A stretch of DNA of 64,000 nt, from assembly GCA_963971225.1 (NCBI GenBank), contig OZ020267.1, positions 106,417,892 through 106,481,891 on the forward strand, given 5' to 3'. The stretch's first letter is position 1; each line of letters opens with the position of its first letter. The position numbers and the translations under genes were made by a program. Below the pieces are notes generated by a model. It saw only the letters and a list, made by a program, of their open reading frames with translations, searched no databases and was not told the origin of the DNA. Below are positions 32,374 to 43,425 of this stretch, one piece after another. The stretch is from Melieria omissa (taxonomy: Eukaryota > Arthropoda > Insecta > Diptera > Ulidiidae).

Positions 32374-33617
32374 CAGATGAGATGAGATGAGATGAGATGA
32401 GATGAGATGAGATGAGATGAGATGAGATGAGATGAGATGAGATGAGATGAGATGAGATGAGATGAGATGAGATGAGATGAGATGAGATGAGATGAGATGA
32501 GATGAGATGAGATGAGATGAGATGAGATGAGATGAGATGAGATGAGATGAGATGAGATGAGATGAGATGAGATGAGATGAGATGAGATGAGATGAGATGA
32601 GATGAGATGAGATGAGATGAGATGAGATGAGATGAGATGAGATGAGATGAGATGAGATGAGATGAGATGAGATGAGATGAGATGAGATGAGATGAGATGA
32701 GATGAGATGAGATGAGATGAGATGAGATGAGATGAGATGAGATGAGATGAGATGAGATGAGATGAGATGAGATGAGATGAGATGAGATGAGATGAGATGA
32801 GATGAGATGAGATGAGATGAGATGAGATGAGATGAGATGAGATGAGATGAGATGAGATGAGATGAGATGAGATGAGATGAGATGAGATGAGATGAGATGA
32901 GATGAGATGAGATGAGATGAGATGAGATGAGATGAGATGAGATGAGATGAGATGAGATGAGATGAGATGAGATGAGATGAGATGAGATGAGATGAGATGA
33001 GATGAGATGAGATGAGATGAGATGAGATGAGATGAGATGAGATGAGATGAGATGAGATGAGATGAGATGAGATGAGATGAGATGAGATGAGATGAGATGA
33101 GATGAGATGAGATGAGATGAGATGAGATGAGATGAGATGAGATGAGATGAGATGAGATGAGATGAGATGAGATGAGATGAGATGAGATGAGATGAGATGA
33201 GATGAGATGAGATGAGATGAGATGAGATGAGATGAGATGAGATGAGATGAGATGAGATGAGATGAGATGAGATGAGATGAGATGAGATGAGATGAGATGA
33301 GATGAGATGAGATGAGATGAGATGAGATGAGATGAGATGAGATGAGATGAGATGAGATGAGATGAGATGAGATGAGATGAGATGAGGTGAGATGAGATGA
33401 GATGAGATGAGATGAGATGAGATGAGATGAGATGAGATGAGATGAGATGAGATGAGATGAGATGAGATGAGATGAGATGAGATGAGATGAGATGAGATGA
33501 GATGAGATGAGATGAGATGAGATGAGATGAGATGAGATGAGATGAGATGAGATGAGATGAGATGAGATGAGATGAGATGAGATGAGATGAGATGAGATGA
33601 GATGAGATGAGATGAGA
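32374..33617. repeat. (GATGA)n pentamer satellite, about 1.24 kb
   Basis: About 249 pentamer units, essentially perfect, with one visible change at about 33,386 (GATGAGGTGA). It is open on the minus strand as a Ser-Ser-His-Leu-Ile repeat of about 420 residues inside a 500-codon frame, which is an artefact of a 5-bp unit without stops. Decayed GATGA-like DNA extends to the left (32,260-32,370) and, past the inserted elements, to about 36,880. Confidence 0.98.
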
Positions 33618-33681
33618 CGATTGAAAGTTTGAAAGAGACGATTGATTGAAAGGTGAAACATAAAATTAACCTTATTATTAA

Positions 33682-34410
33682 GGGGAGGTTCTTTCAAATT
33701 TGGCCAAAAAAAGGCATAAGTTTGGAAATGATTTATGGCATGATAAAAAAACATAGAAACATCCGGTTTTGACGGTTGAATGGGTATTTTATTATACAAT
33801 AATATGATATATCTTTTGTAACAAAATTCAAAATGGTGGCTGAACAATGGCGGCTTTCGTCGATCACTACCTGAAAAATCTCGTCTCCGAATTTCAAGCC
33901 TACAGCCTCTTTTAGTAATCTGAAATGAAAAAGGTTTTTTTTAAATGAAAGTAGATGAAATTTTCTATGGCTTATACCTAACTATAATGATTTTTGACCA
34001 AAAATTGACTGAAATGTGAACGCTCGAAAAAAAAATTTTTGTTCCCACTTTTTTTGTTATTAAACCTTAATTATAAATAACAATTTAATAGTAACTTATG
34101 CTCTTTTAGGTATAAGCCATACAGAAAATGATCACCTTTCAAACATGCTTTAGATTAAGGAAATTAGAACAATAGATCAAGAGATATCCTTGAAATTCAG
34201 ATGGAAAACGTGGTTCCGAGAAAAACGCGTTGAAAGATAGCAGCTCCGGAAAAAAACTGGGGAAAACACTGTAGAAGAAACAAACTCGTGTGCGGACAAG
34301 GCGATCGTATCGAAAAATCCTTTCGTACACATATTCTGCGGACATACAACTTTCATTTTAAGTGAAAAAAACAAAACGATTTTTTCCAAAAAATTTGAAA
34401 GAACCTCCCC
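33682..34410. mobile_element. TTAA-flanked inverted-repeat element (MITE-like)
   Basis: The termini are GGGGAGGTTCTTTCAAATTT and its exact reverse complement (20 bp). TTAA lies immediately outside both ends (33,678-33,681 and 34,411-34,414). 729 bp, with no transposase frame. A second inverted pair lies inside: ATTTTCTATGGCTTATACCT at about 33,961 and its near complement at about 34,115. The TTAA duplication points to piggyBac/Kolobok-like mobilisation, but the G-rich start is not the usual piggyBac CCC. Confidence 0.88.
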
Positions 34411-34439
34411 TTAATTAATTTAATGTATTGATTGAATCC

Positions 34440-34862
34440 AGGTTACGAAGTCGGCGTTTTTGCAAAGCCGAGCAGTAGCACAGCGAGTTTGGAATCGTTT
34501 CTATTTCTTCTTCATCATTTATAGAGCAGATATCGGAGCTAGCACTGAGTTATATATTTCGGTGGTAGGCAAAGCGACCCCGTTCCTTGCCATCTCGTCC
34601 GCCGCTCCGTTCCCTGCTACTCCAAGGTGGCCGGAAACCCAGCAGAGAGTGATTCGGTGATGCCCAATTCCTACCTTCCTTCCAATTCTCCGCCTGATAG
34701 ATACTAAAGTGGTCCGGGAGCCTGAATGTCCTTTGGGTCCCTAGTACATCTGAGTGGAGACCGGCTCCTCTACCTTCGATCTTAGAGTCCTCGCTGAAAA
34801 CGGTGATGGAAGCGTCTCTCGTCACACCCATAGTTCCCCATTCCTATCTTGTGGGATAAGAA
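34440..34862 (-). pseudogene. degenerate LINE B-family fragment (RNase H and C-terminus)
   Basis: The minus-strand reading gives VTRDASITVFSEDSKIEGRG, AGLHSDVLGTQRTFRLPDHF and SIYQAE, matching LINE B VIRDASITIFTDGSKMEEGT and AGLHSDALGAQRSFRLPDLC. Then, after a deletion and frameshifts, SDICS, DEEEIETIPNSLCYCSALQK and RRLRNL match the LINE B Cys/His end. The catalytic Asp of TDGS is changed to SEDS. Both ends are truncated. Confidence 0.85.
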
Positions 34863-35350
34863 GTAAGTGCTCGCGTAAGGCGTCAAAAAAGTGTGAGAAA
34901 ATTTTGAAAGAGAATATTGAAAATTTGGTGAAAGAAATATGAATGAGATGACATTAACTCAGGAGGCAACAAGAAGCAGAGCCTAGGAAAGTTGGACAAG
35001 GTATGACAAGATATTATAAAAAATATGAGGAAATAAAGCATAAAAATAAGGCAAGTTGACCAGATTAAACAAATATGAATGAGAAGAGATCAGAGAGGAA
35101 GAGGCAAACAAGTTAACTAAAATAAAATTATTCGACATGAGGTGTAATAGGGATGGGGATATAGAAGACATTGAATGAAATGATATTAAATGTGAAATGG
35201 TATAAAATCTGAGATGGTATGAAAAAATAAGAACATGACATAAAATAACAGAGAACAGAAGTATAGAACAGAATATAACAGTGATGATAAAAAAGTAGAT
35301 AAGATAAGATAAGATAATATAGAATGATGATACAGTTAAGAGAGTATAAT
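34863..35350. other. decayed GATGA-like, A-rich DNA
   Basis: Purine-rich sequence with scattered GATGA, GATAA and AAGATAAGATAAGATAA units, resembling old copies of the neighbouring pentamer satellite. No gene. Confidence 0.55.
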
Positions 35351-35354
35351 ATAT

Positions 35355-35790
35355 TGATACGATGAGAAATTCTGTGCCGCACTGTACAGGAATGCCTTTC
35401 TCCGCACGAATGTTTTCCAAGCATACTTTTAGGCATGCACTGTGAAGTACAGCAAAACTGTTATAAATTCGCTTGGTATAGTCCGATATGGCAAGGATGG
35501 TTCTCGAAGAAATGGGCTGTGCGAGAATGGTCGAGCGCTTTCCAATTAGAAGTTGCAAGAAACTTCGGCGCGATAAGAAAACTGGTATAAAAGCAGCAGT
35601 GGCAGCGCAAGGGGTCGAGTCTGTGTTGAGCAAGCAATGGGGAAACATGCAATAGTAGTAGAGTAAAGTAGAACAAGTGCAAATTTGTAAATAAAGCGAT
35701 TGTTAGTTTTGACTACGTTGCGCTGGATAACTGAAGTTGTTTTATTTTCAAAACCAATCCAAACGAACCTGTGAAGTAATTTTCGTAACA
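35355..35790 (+). mobile_element. solo LTR, first of two adjoining copies
   Basis: 436 bp from TGATACGATGAG to TTTCGTAACA, with ATAT before (35,351-35,354) and after (35,791-35,794). It contains GCATACTTTTAGGC at 35,421-35,434, TATAAAAG near 35,587 and AAATAAAG near 35,689. It belongs to the same family as 3,325 and 21,738 but is clearly diverged from its right-hand neighbour. Confidence 0.92.
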
Positions 35791-35794
35791 ATAT

Positions 35795-36200
35795 TGTAAC
35801 GATGAGGCACTCTGTTGCTGTGCCTTGCATGAATGCTTTTAAGGGCATACTTTTAGGCACGCACTTTAAAGTACAGCGACTTGCTATAATTCGATCTGGC
35901 AATGATGACCCGCGATAATAATGGAAACTTTTAGTCCAATTAGAATGTGCGCGAACGATCTGCGCGATAACCGGACAGGTATAAAAGGCAGCCGGGTACG
36001 GCGCAGCGAGTCAGTCTTGGTTTAGACAAGTGAAGGTGCCACACGGAGTAATTAAGTGTAAAGACAGTAAAGTGTGAAATTTGTGAAATAAAGTGATTGT
36101 TGGTTTTTTATTGACTGCGTTTGAGAAATTGAGTGTGTTTTTATTTATATTGCGCAATCCAGAGAGACGTACTAGCCCACTAGAACTAGTATTCGTAACA
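35795..36200 (+). mobile_element. solo LTR, second of two adjoining copies
   Basis: 406 bp from TGTAACGATGAGG to TATTCGTAACA, with ATAT before (35,791-35,794, shared with the first copy) and after (36,201-36,204). It contains GCATACTTTTAGGC at 35,845-35,858, TATAAAAG near 35,981 and AAATAAAG near 36,086. Confidence 0.92.
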
Positions 36201-36204
36201 ATAT

Positions 36205-36528
36205 ATAGCATAAGATAAGATCATATGGCTAAAGAAGACACGATGAAGCAAACCGTAACTGTACGAAAGTCATTTAAAATCGAATGTAATCAAATCAAAT
36301 CACATAAAGTAAGTGGGAATGTGATACGAGATGAGAAAGTGTGTTGTTTTGTTAGGTGAGGTGAGGTGGAATAATTTAGTGAATGAGAGTTGGCCTAAGG
36401 TGAAGCGCTATAAGAGGAGATGTTCTAAGGTGTACTGATCTAAGGAGTAGTGATTTCAGGGAATGCAATCTAAGTGGTGGTCTAATGTGAAGTAATCTAA
36501 GTTAAGTTTAAGTTTGAGTTGAGTTTAA
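36205..36528. other. decayed pentamer-like purine-rich DNA
   Basis: AAGTAAG, GATGAG, GTGAGGTGAGGTG and TAAGGTG-type words continue the old satellite-like composition. No gene. Confidence 0.5.
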
Positions 36529-36730
36529 GTTAGGTTAGGTGAGACAGGCAGCTTGCTGGTTTCCCAGCAAGTACACTCGGAGTCCTCAAAAAGTCCATTG
36601 TGATGCCCGAAGAGAGTGAGGGCAAGCCTCTGTCATGCTATGTTTGGTGATGGCTACAACCAACCAAAGGGTCGAAGGAACCTGGGAATGTCCTCCTGTG
36701 GTGTGATACAAACCATGAGAGGTGATATAG
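36529..36730 (-). mobile_element. LINE 3'-end fragment
   Basis: On the minus strand it reads ...CATCACAATGGACTTTTTGA, GGACTCCGAGTGTACTT, and ends CACCTAACCTAAC. This resembles the LINE B 3' end (TTCACAATGGGCCATTTTGG, CCTCCGAGTGGAAGT, CCTAACCTAACC). There is no coding part. A strongly 5'-truncated copy. Confidence 0.7.
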
Positions 36731-37300
36731 TGGATGAGTTGAGTTGAGGGAATCTAAGGAACACTGAGCTGAATTGAGTTGAGGTGATGTGATGTAATCT
36801 AAGGTGAGATGATGCAATCTAAGGAGAATAGAGTCGAGTTATTTTGCAGCCAAGTGGGTAGAAATCACATCAGATCATAGAGACGAGAATATTAGGTCAG
36901 AAAGATGTATAAAAAATGTTCCATTGAGAAGATGATTATGAAGTGACAGAAAATTAATATATTTTACATGAAACTTGATAAAATAAGACAAAACTAAGCG
37001 AGTAGTCGAGGTGCTTCATAATCAGTTGAACTAGTTGGATAAACTATTACCCAAGTTTGAAACACTGGTGTCAGAATGGATTTCATAAGACTATGTATGT
37101 GTGTCCTTTCTTTAGAAAACAGCCCTTGAACATAAACCAAATTTGTTCAAACTTGAACAAAAATTCAATTGCAATCATGAAAAAAATTTAAAAAATTTAA
37201 AAAAATTATAAAAAGTCGCATCTTAGTCTTTTAGTTTATATATCGAAATGATTTTTCTTCTTGCCAAAACATTTGCCGTACAATTAAGTTTCTTGATGTA
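36731..37300. other. non-coding DNA, no gene
   Basis: Purine-rich to about 36,880 (GATGTGATG and AAGGTGAGATGATG words), then AT-rich. Nothing recognisable. Confidence 0.5.
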
Positions 37301-37309
37301 GAGAAACTG

Positions 37310-37582
37310 GTACCAAGAAAACCCTGAAGCACATTTTCTGCTCCTGTTCAGCTATTTTAAGAGGATGACTTACTAACTTAGGGGCCCCGTTCTTTTCTTG
37401 ATTAGAGGAGATCCCCAAGCATGGCATCAAGTCGCTGCTGAACTTCGCTGGGAACAACCGCATTCTCACCGATCACTTGTATGTCCATACGCAACACTAA
37501 GAAGCCTCAACTGGTACAGTTAGGGATCCACTAGGGTCTATGCGTGGCTTACTTGCCCAGCCAACTTACCTAACCTAACTTT
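37310..37582 (+). mobile_element. possible LINE 3'-end fragment
   Basis: Ends ACTTACCTAACCTAAC at about 37,581. GGATCCACTAGGGTCTATGC just upstream resembles the LINE A 3' UTR (GGACCAACATGGTCTATG). The upstream part may be degraded C-terminal LINE coding sequence, but no clear motif remains. Confidence 0.5.
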
Positions 37583-37680
37583 CTTGATTTTCCATTTCAA
37601 GCTAATCTCCAGCGGCACTACCTTCTATACCCTCTAAGGCGCTTCCAATTGGCGTAAAAATGTGTTGCTTGAAAAAGATA

Positions 37681-40020
37681 CTGCTTCTGCGCCTAAAACT
37701 ATCTTCAATAACACAGTACAACAGTAAAAAAAACCCGCGGACTTTCTCAACTGTTCCTTATATTTTCGGAGTCGCTGAACACGAATATGTAATTATTTTT
37801 TTCGGGTCACCTCTAGTTTGGGTTTTACAGGGTCTTGAAGTTACAAGCTACACCCCAATTAAACAAATTAATTTAAATGGTTGAACTTATCTTAGTCTAA
37901 CAATATTGGTATCAAAAGAAAGAGAATTATGTCTCCGACTGAAATCAAATAATTTTTTTGTAATTTTCCTGGCGAAAGGATATAAAAATGTCCTTTTCAG
38001 AATGTATCCTTAATTATCCTAGAAGTTTTTCTACAAAAAAATTTGGAAAAAATATATTATAAAACCCTTGCCATGCACCTATACATTGTGAAATTTCATT
38101 TTAATCAGTCCATTGGTTCAGCTGAAAAAAATTGTTGAAGTTTATTTCAACTCAAAAACTTAAATTATTCCAAAATTTTTCACAGTGCAAAGAATTTCAG
38201 CTCTTCACAAAACCCGCCCAGTTTCTGAACTGCTCCTTATAATATAATTTTGGGTCACCTCTAGTTTGGTTTTTACAAGGCCTTGAAGTTGCCAGCAACA
38301 CCCACCTTAAAAACGAATTTAAATTGTTGAACTCATCTTAGTCCAACAATATCAGTATCAAATTAAAGAGAATCAATTCTTTTGCCCAAGGCCATGTAAA
38401 TGTCAATTTTACGTTATATTTTGAACTTTGAAAACGAATTGAACTCATCTTAGTCCAACAATGGTTTTGGGTAGAATAGCTTGAGAAAAATTTGTGATCA
38501 AAAATCTAGAGTTTACATGCCATGGTTTTACTAATTCTTCATAATCTTTTGATTTGTGGTTGCCCAAGAAATTCTCTTTACCATCTTTGAAACACAGTCA
38601 TGCTCTTCTCTCCTTCTCGCTTAGTTTTCTCTCAAATACGGTGTCTTTAAGTAAAGCGCGTATATTTGGACCAATTAAAACACCTACAGATGTACATAAA
38701 CACAAAATATGTTATTGTTACAAATTGAGATATCTAAATATAAGACGAAAGTTTTAATCAAAATACGATAAACTATTTACTTAATTTGTGTTTACCTTCT
38801 TTAATCTTCGCATCACTAATCCAATGGAAATTTCTTCTTATGTACTGAAAACCTTCACCAGCTTAGCCCGAAGCCTTAATTACATTTTTCACGGCACCAA
38901 GCTCGAGATGAAGAGAGAGGAGAATTATTCTGTTTTTTGCAACCAGAGCTTCAGCAATAACATTTTCTATTCAACGCTTGCTAGAATTTTGATCACAAAT
39001 TTTTCTCAAGCTATTCTAACCAAAACCATTGTTGGACTAAGATGAGTTCAATTCGTTTTCAAAGTTCAAAATATAACGTAAAATTGACATTGACATGACC
39101 TTGGGCAAAAGAATTGATTTTTTTAATTTGATACTGATATTGTTGGACTAAGATGAGTTCAACAATTTAAATTCGTTTTTAAGGTGGGTGTTGCTGGCAA
39201 CTTCAAGGCCTTGTAAAAACCAAACTAGAGGTGACCCAAAAAAACAAATTACATATTCGTGATCAGCGGTACCGGAATTATAAGGAGCAGTTCAGAAACT
39301 GGGCGGGTTTTGTGAAGAGCTGAAATTCTTTGCACTGTGAAAAATTTTGGAATAATTTAAGTTTTTGAGTGAAATAAACTTCAACAATTTTTTTCAGCTG
39401 AACCAATGGACTGATTAACATGAAATTTCACAATGTATTGGTGCATGGCAAGGGTTTTATAATATATTTTTTCCAAATTTTTTTGTAGAAAAACTTTCAG
39501 GATAATTAAGGATACATTCTTAAAAGGACATTTTTATATCCTTTCGCCAGGATAATTACAAAAAAATTATTTGATTTGAGTTGGAGACATAATTCTCTTT
39601 CTTTTGATACCAATATTGTTAGACTAAGATAAGTTCAACCATTTAAATTAATTTTTTTAATTGGGGTGTAGCTTGTAACTTCAAGACCCTGTAAAACCCA
39701 AACTAGAGGTGACCCGAAAAAAATAATTACATATTCGTGTTCAGCGGCTCCGAAAATATAAGGAAGAGTTGAGAAACTCCGCGGGTTTTTTGAAAACCGC
39801 AAAATTGTTGTACTGTGTAATTTTTATAACAACAGTTTTTGAGGTAAATGTATAACCATTGCCCATTGCAATGTTTTTCTGTCTTAATTGGATTTTTTTA
39901 AATATTTATTATGTTATTTTATTACTAAATTAAGTCTGCTTCTGCGCCTAAAAACTATCTTCAATAATTTTTTTAACAAAAGTTTTTGAGGTGAAGGGGT
40001 AACGATTGCCAATTGCAAAG
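37681..40020. repeat. 145-bp two-copy tandem repeat hosting the foldback insertion
   Basis: CTGCTTCTGCGCCTAAAACT begins at 37,681 and again, nearly identical, at 39,936. With the 37,712-39,817 insertion removed, the first copy continues into TTTTTATAACAACAGTTTTT, matching TTTTTTAACAAAAGTTTTTG of the second copy, then TTTTTCTGTCTTA(A/G)TTGGAT in both. Confidence 0.85.
37712..39817. mobile_element. 2.1-kb foldback element with arms of about 0.8 kb
   Basis: The ends are CACAGTACAAC and GTTGTACTGTG, flanked by TAA on both sides (37,709-37,711 and 39,818-39,820). The arms are 37,712 to about 38,509 and about 38,981 to 39,817. They are inverted copies: the order CCCGCGGACTTTCTCAACTG, GGGTCACCTCTAGTTTGGGT, CTTGAAGTTACAAGCTACAC, TGGTTCAGCTGAAAAAAATT, AACCCGCCCAGTTTCTGAAC and ACTCATCTTAGTCCAACAAT is mirrored on the other arm with few changes. 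Within each arm the GGGTCACCTCTAGTTTGG block itself occurs twice, so arms have internal duplication. The central 471 bp is unique here and shows no protein domain. The 3-bp TAA duplication is compatible with a PIF/Harbinger-type source, but the termini are not diagnostic. Confidence 0.9.
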
Positions 40021-40048
40021 TTTTTCTGTCTTAGTTGGATGTTTTTTA

Positions 40049-40234
40049 GTATTTATTATTTTATTTTATTTTCTTGTATTTTATTTTATTTTGTTTTATT
40101 TTATTTTATTTTATTTTATTTTATTTTATTTTATTTTATTTTATATTATTTTATTTTATTTTAATTTATTTTATTTTATTTTATTTTATTTTATTTTATT
40201 TTATTTTATTTTACTGTATTTTATTTTATTTTAT
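40049..40234. repeat. (TTTTA)n pentamer repeat
   Basis: About 37 pentamer units with a few substitutions. The open frames of repeating Phe, Ile, Leu and Tyr across it are artefacts. Confidence 0.97.
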
Positions 40235-40239
40235 TACTA

Positions 40240-43085
40240 AATTACTGATTCCACTCCACTGTGACATTGTTGCATGCAACCAACGCAAACTTTTTCTCAT
40301 TGCTGCGATTTTCAACTTCACTTTTAGCTTCACATCTCTCAGCCAATTCTTGTCTGTTGCAAATCTTTTCACACACTTGTGTGGCATTGGTGGCGAAAAA
40401 ATGCCAACTGTTGTCAATTTTGTACCAGCAGCACAAAAACCACAACAATATTACATGTACAACTATAACAATTACAAAAACAAAACGACAATGCCAACTA
40501 AAGCAACAACAAGAACAACAGCAATGGGTGACATCAACGCCACCCACAAATATGCCACAATGTCCTTCAACAGCAGCAGCAGCATTCTGTGTGCCATTTG
40601 TTGCTGCCCTCACAATTTTGCTGCTACGTCTGTTCCCCGCACTCTCTCTTTCTCTTTTTCCCACTCTCGCGCAGCGTTGCAGCCAAATTACAAACCGATG
40701 CAAAACTGAAATTGAACAAATTCCTGACAAATTGGAATTTTGTATAGTTTTTCCTTCACTTTATTTCCTTCACACTGCCCGCGTCTCTACGCATTTTCGC
40801 TATTGTTGTTGTTGTTGTTTTGCTCATTGCCTTTTGCTGTTTTATTCTTCGTTGTTTGAGTTTTTTTTTCGTTTCTTTTTTTGTTCTGTGCTTTGTCTTT
40901 TTTCTGCGCTTTTGCACAAAATTGAAAAATGAAACTTTACAACAACTGCAATTTGTTTTTGGCCACTGTCAGCGGGCGTGCGTGTGTGTGTATGTGAGTG
41001 TGCGTGTTAGTTCTGGTTATTGAGGACGTGGAGTGCGAGAGACCTCGCAAACTTTTTACATGTCGCTCTCCTACTCCTCCTCCTCTGCCGCCTTCCCAAA
41101 AAATCGAGTGTGATAATGTGCGCTGCTTTAGTTGATATGGTTTTTGTTGTTGCAGTTGTTGGCAAAATTGTGGGTGTCAGATGACATGACCAAAAGACTG
41201 TCGGGGCGTACGAAGCAGGCGTTTATACGAATGCTTTATGCTGTTTGCGGGCGGACGACCCATCGAACCAACGAATAAACGAACAAACGAACGAACAAAC
41301 CGTCGAAGCAGCTGCAGCGGGTCGAGCGGGCGGGGCGGGGCGTGCTAATGTGGGGCGTTATTTGCGGAATTGCTGCTGTCCGCACTGATTTGTATTTTGC
41401 CATGTGGGCGGGCGATTCGGGCGCCCACAGAGGCGTTAACAGCGCTCGGAAATTTTTGCTCGCTTATGGCAATTTTTTTCCTAGAAATTTTTCGGTTTTT
41501 GATTTGGGAGTTTTTGCTTTAGCAAATGACCTTGACAACATGTCGCAATATGTCGAAACGACAAATTACAACAACAATAACAACAACAACAGCTGCAAGC
41601 CACACACATACTGCGAAAAGGCAATAACTCTTGTTGGCTCGTTTTTGCTTTCGGTTTGTGGCAAACTTGGGTCTTCCAAGGGACGCAAAAGTTTGCTGAG
41701 CGAAACGGGAGGCTTGTTAATAAAATCTTGTGATCAAAATGTTAAAGATTGCCAATGGGGAAGGAGGTATGCAGATGCCAGAAAGAGTGGAATGGCAGCT
41801 GGAATGATTAACAGAAAAGTGATTGAAAAGTGTTTAAGTTCACTTAAAGTTTTTAATACATTTTCAATGATTTATCAACACTTTAAATTGGCATTTTCAA
41901 ACTATCTTCAATGCAAAAAACATTGCCAACATTACAACAACAAAATGCAACCCCAATATTTTTGTACATCAACCGCAAATTTCATATATTTTCGTTTACC
42001 TTCTTTTAATATTAAACCGCAATTGATTTCCTTTCCCCCCACTGCCTTTTACATGGTTGTGGCAACACAAAATCATTTGCTAAACTGAAGTAAAAAAAAT
42101 AAAAAAAAAAGATACAATAATAACAACAACAAGTTGTAGCCACAGCGACCGCAATTGTGCAAAATACGCGCGACCGCAAAAGCGCGACCAATGCGGCTTT
42201 TGTTTACAAAACAAAAACCAAAAAACAACAACAAACATACGCACACATGCACATGCAACAACAACAACTATCACAGGCCAAATCAAAACATTTACATATC
42301 CAAAGCTTTTACATAAAAATACCAGCAACGAAGGCAGCAAAAACGTATACAAGAATTACAGCAAAAAAGTTCTGTTTTTTTATTTTCAATTTTTTTTTTG
42401 TTTTGTGTTTTTTCTTTTTCGTATAGAAGAATTACAGCAAAAAAATTCTGTTCTTTTTTTCAATTTATTTTTTCTTTTTTTTGTTTCTTTTGAGTGTTGA
42501 ATTTGTTTGAAATGAAAATTGCAACATGTTGGTACTAATGTTTTTTTTTAGTTTTGTTGCATTTGTTTTTTGAGTTGTTGCAAAACATTTTTGCAATTAT
42601 TTATGCAAATGTGGAAAAATTAATTAAGCGCTCCGCATTTGGTGCGTTTCGGCTGCGTGCAGCCAACAGTGAATGATGAATTGTGCTCAGAATTACGAGA
42701 GAGGGGCGAGGAGGCGGAACAAATAGGGACCAAACGAATTGAAGCGAATATAATTAAGCGCAGTGTGTGTGTGTGTGTGTGTGCGAGTGTGCACTTTTGA
42801 TTTGTGGCATTTAAATATTAAATCCATCAGCTGTCACAATTAAATGTGCCGACAGTTTGCCATAATTAGTTTTAATTTAATGAGGCAAATCATTGAAATT
42901 AATTTAATATTGCATGCAATTTTTGGCAATTAACACATTACTATGTTAGACAATCGTATATGGTAAGTGAACTGATGGAATAGTAGGAAAAATATTGTCA
43001 AACAACCTAAAAGTAGGCAACAATGTAGAGCAATTTGGAGGTGTTTAGAAATTAGAAATTAATATTTTTTTACATTTGTTTATAG
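40240..43085. other. non-coding DNA with microsatellites, no confident gene
   Basis: CAA/CAG- and TTG-rich stretches (40,430-40,600, 41,560-41,600, 42,120-42,280), a GC-rich patch at 41,210-41,350, T runs at 42,370-42,500 and a (GT)n run at 42,763-42,783. A 248-codon frame at 41,342-42,088 contains an Asn run but no recognisable domain; I do not call it. ACCTAAAAGTAGGC, a variant of the recurrent motif, is at 43,005-43,018. Confidence 0.5.
42763..42783. repeat. (GT)n microsatellite
   Basis: About ten GT units. Confidence 0.95.
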
Positions 43086-43104
43086 AAAGTTATGGACAAA
43101 AATA

Positions 43105-43425
43105 TAGGGGTTTCCAACAAGAGGTGTTATTTTGGTATTCAAAGAAAAATGCCATTTTTGAGATAAATGATCGGATGTTTATTTCATAATAAAGAGAAAG
43201 GTATGCCGTTAATAATGAAAATCAACATCAGCCAAATTGCCACCACGTCCACGCTTACAGGACCATATCCTTTTCATGAAATTTTCCATAACCAAATCGC
43301 AAAGTGGCTGCCCTATGTCCTCGATAGCCTCACGAATTTTATCTCTGAGGTCTTGAATCGACGCTGAGCTGCTGGCGTACACCTTATCTTTCACGTAGCC
43401 CCAAAGGAAGAAGTCGCAAGGTGTT
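43105..43425 (-). pseudogene. transposase C-terminal fragment (DUF4817-type, mariner-like)
   Basis: On the minus strand: LTPCDFFLWGYVKDKVY, ASIQDLRDKIREAIEDI, LVMENFMKRIWSCKRGRGGN and LADVDFHY. This is the typical end of insect DUF4817-type DDE transposases, including the third catalytic Asp region (CDFFLWG). Beyond the stop the sequence runs into GTTTCCAACAAGAGGTGTTA, which looks like the end of such an element. The whole block is flanked by a perfect 19-bp direct repeat, AAAGTTATGGACAAAAATA (43,086-43,104 and 43,426-43,444). Confidence 0.88.

Noticed and set aside
32345..33847. 500-codon minus-strand frame of Ser-Ser-His-Leu-Ile repeats
   Set aside because: It is an in-frame reading of a pure 5-bp satellite that has no stop in that frame; the flanks show no coding signal.
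40013..40709. 75- and 211-codon plus-strand frames starting in the TTTTA array
   Set aside because: Opened by the pentamer repeat; the downstream part is low-complexity CAA-rich sequence with an overlapping frame on the other strand.
41342..42088. 248-codon plus-strand frame with an Asn run
   Set aside because: No recognisable domain and no clear start context; the stretch is partly microsatellite. A transcript would be needed to revive it.
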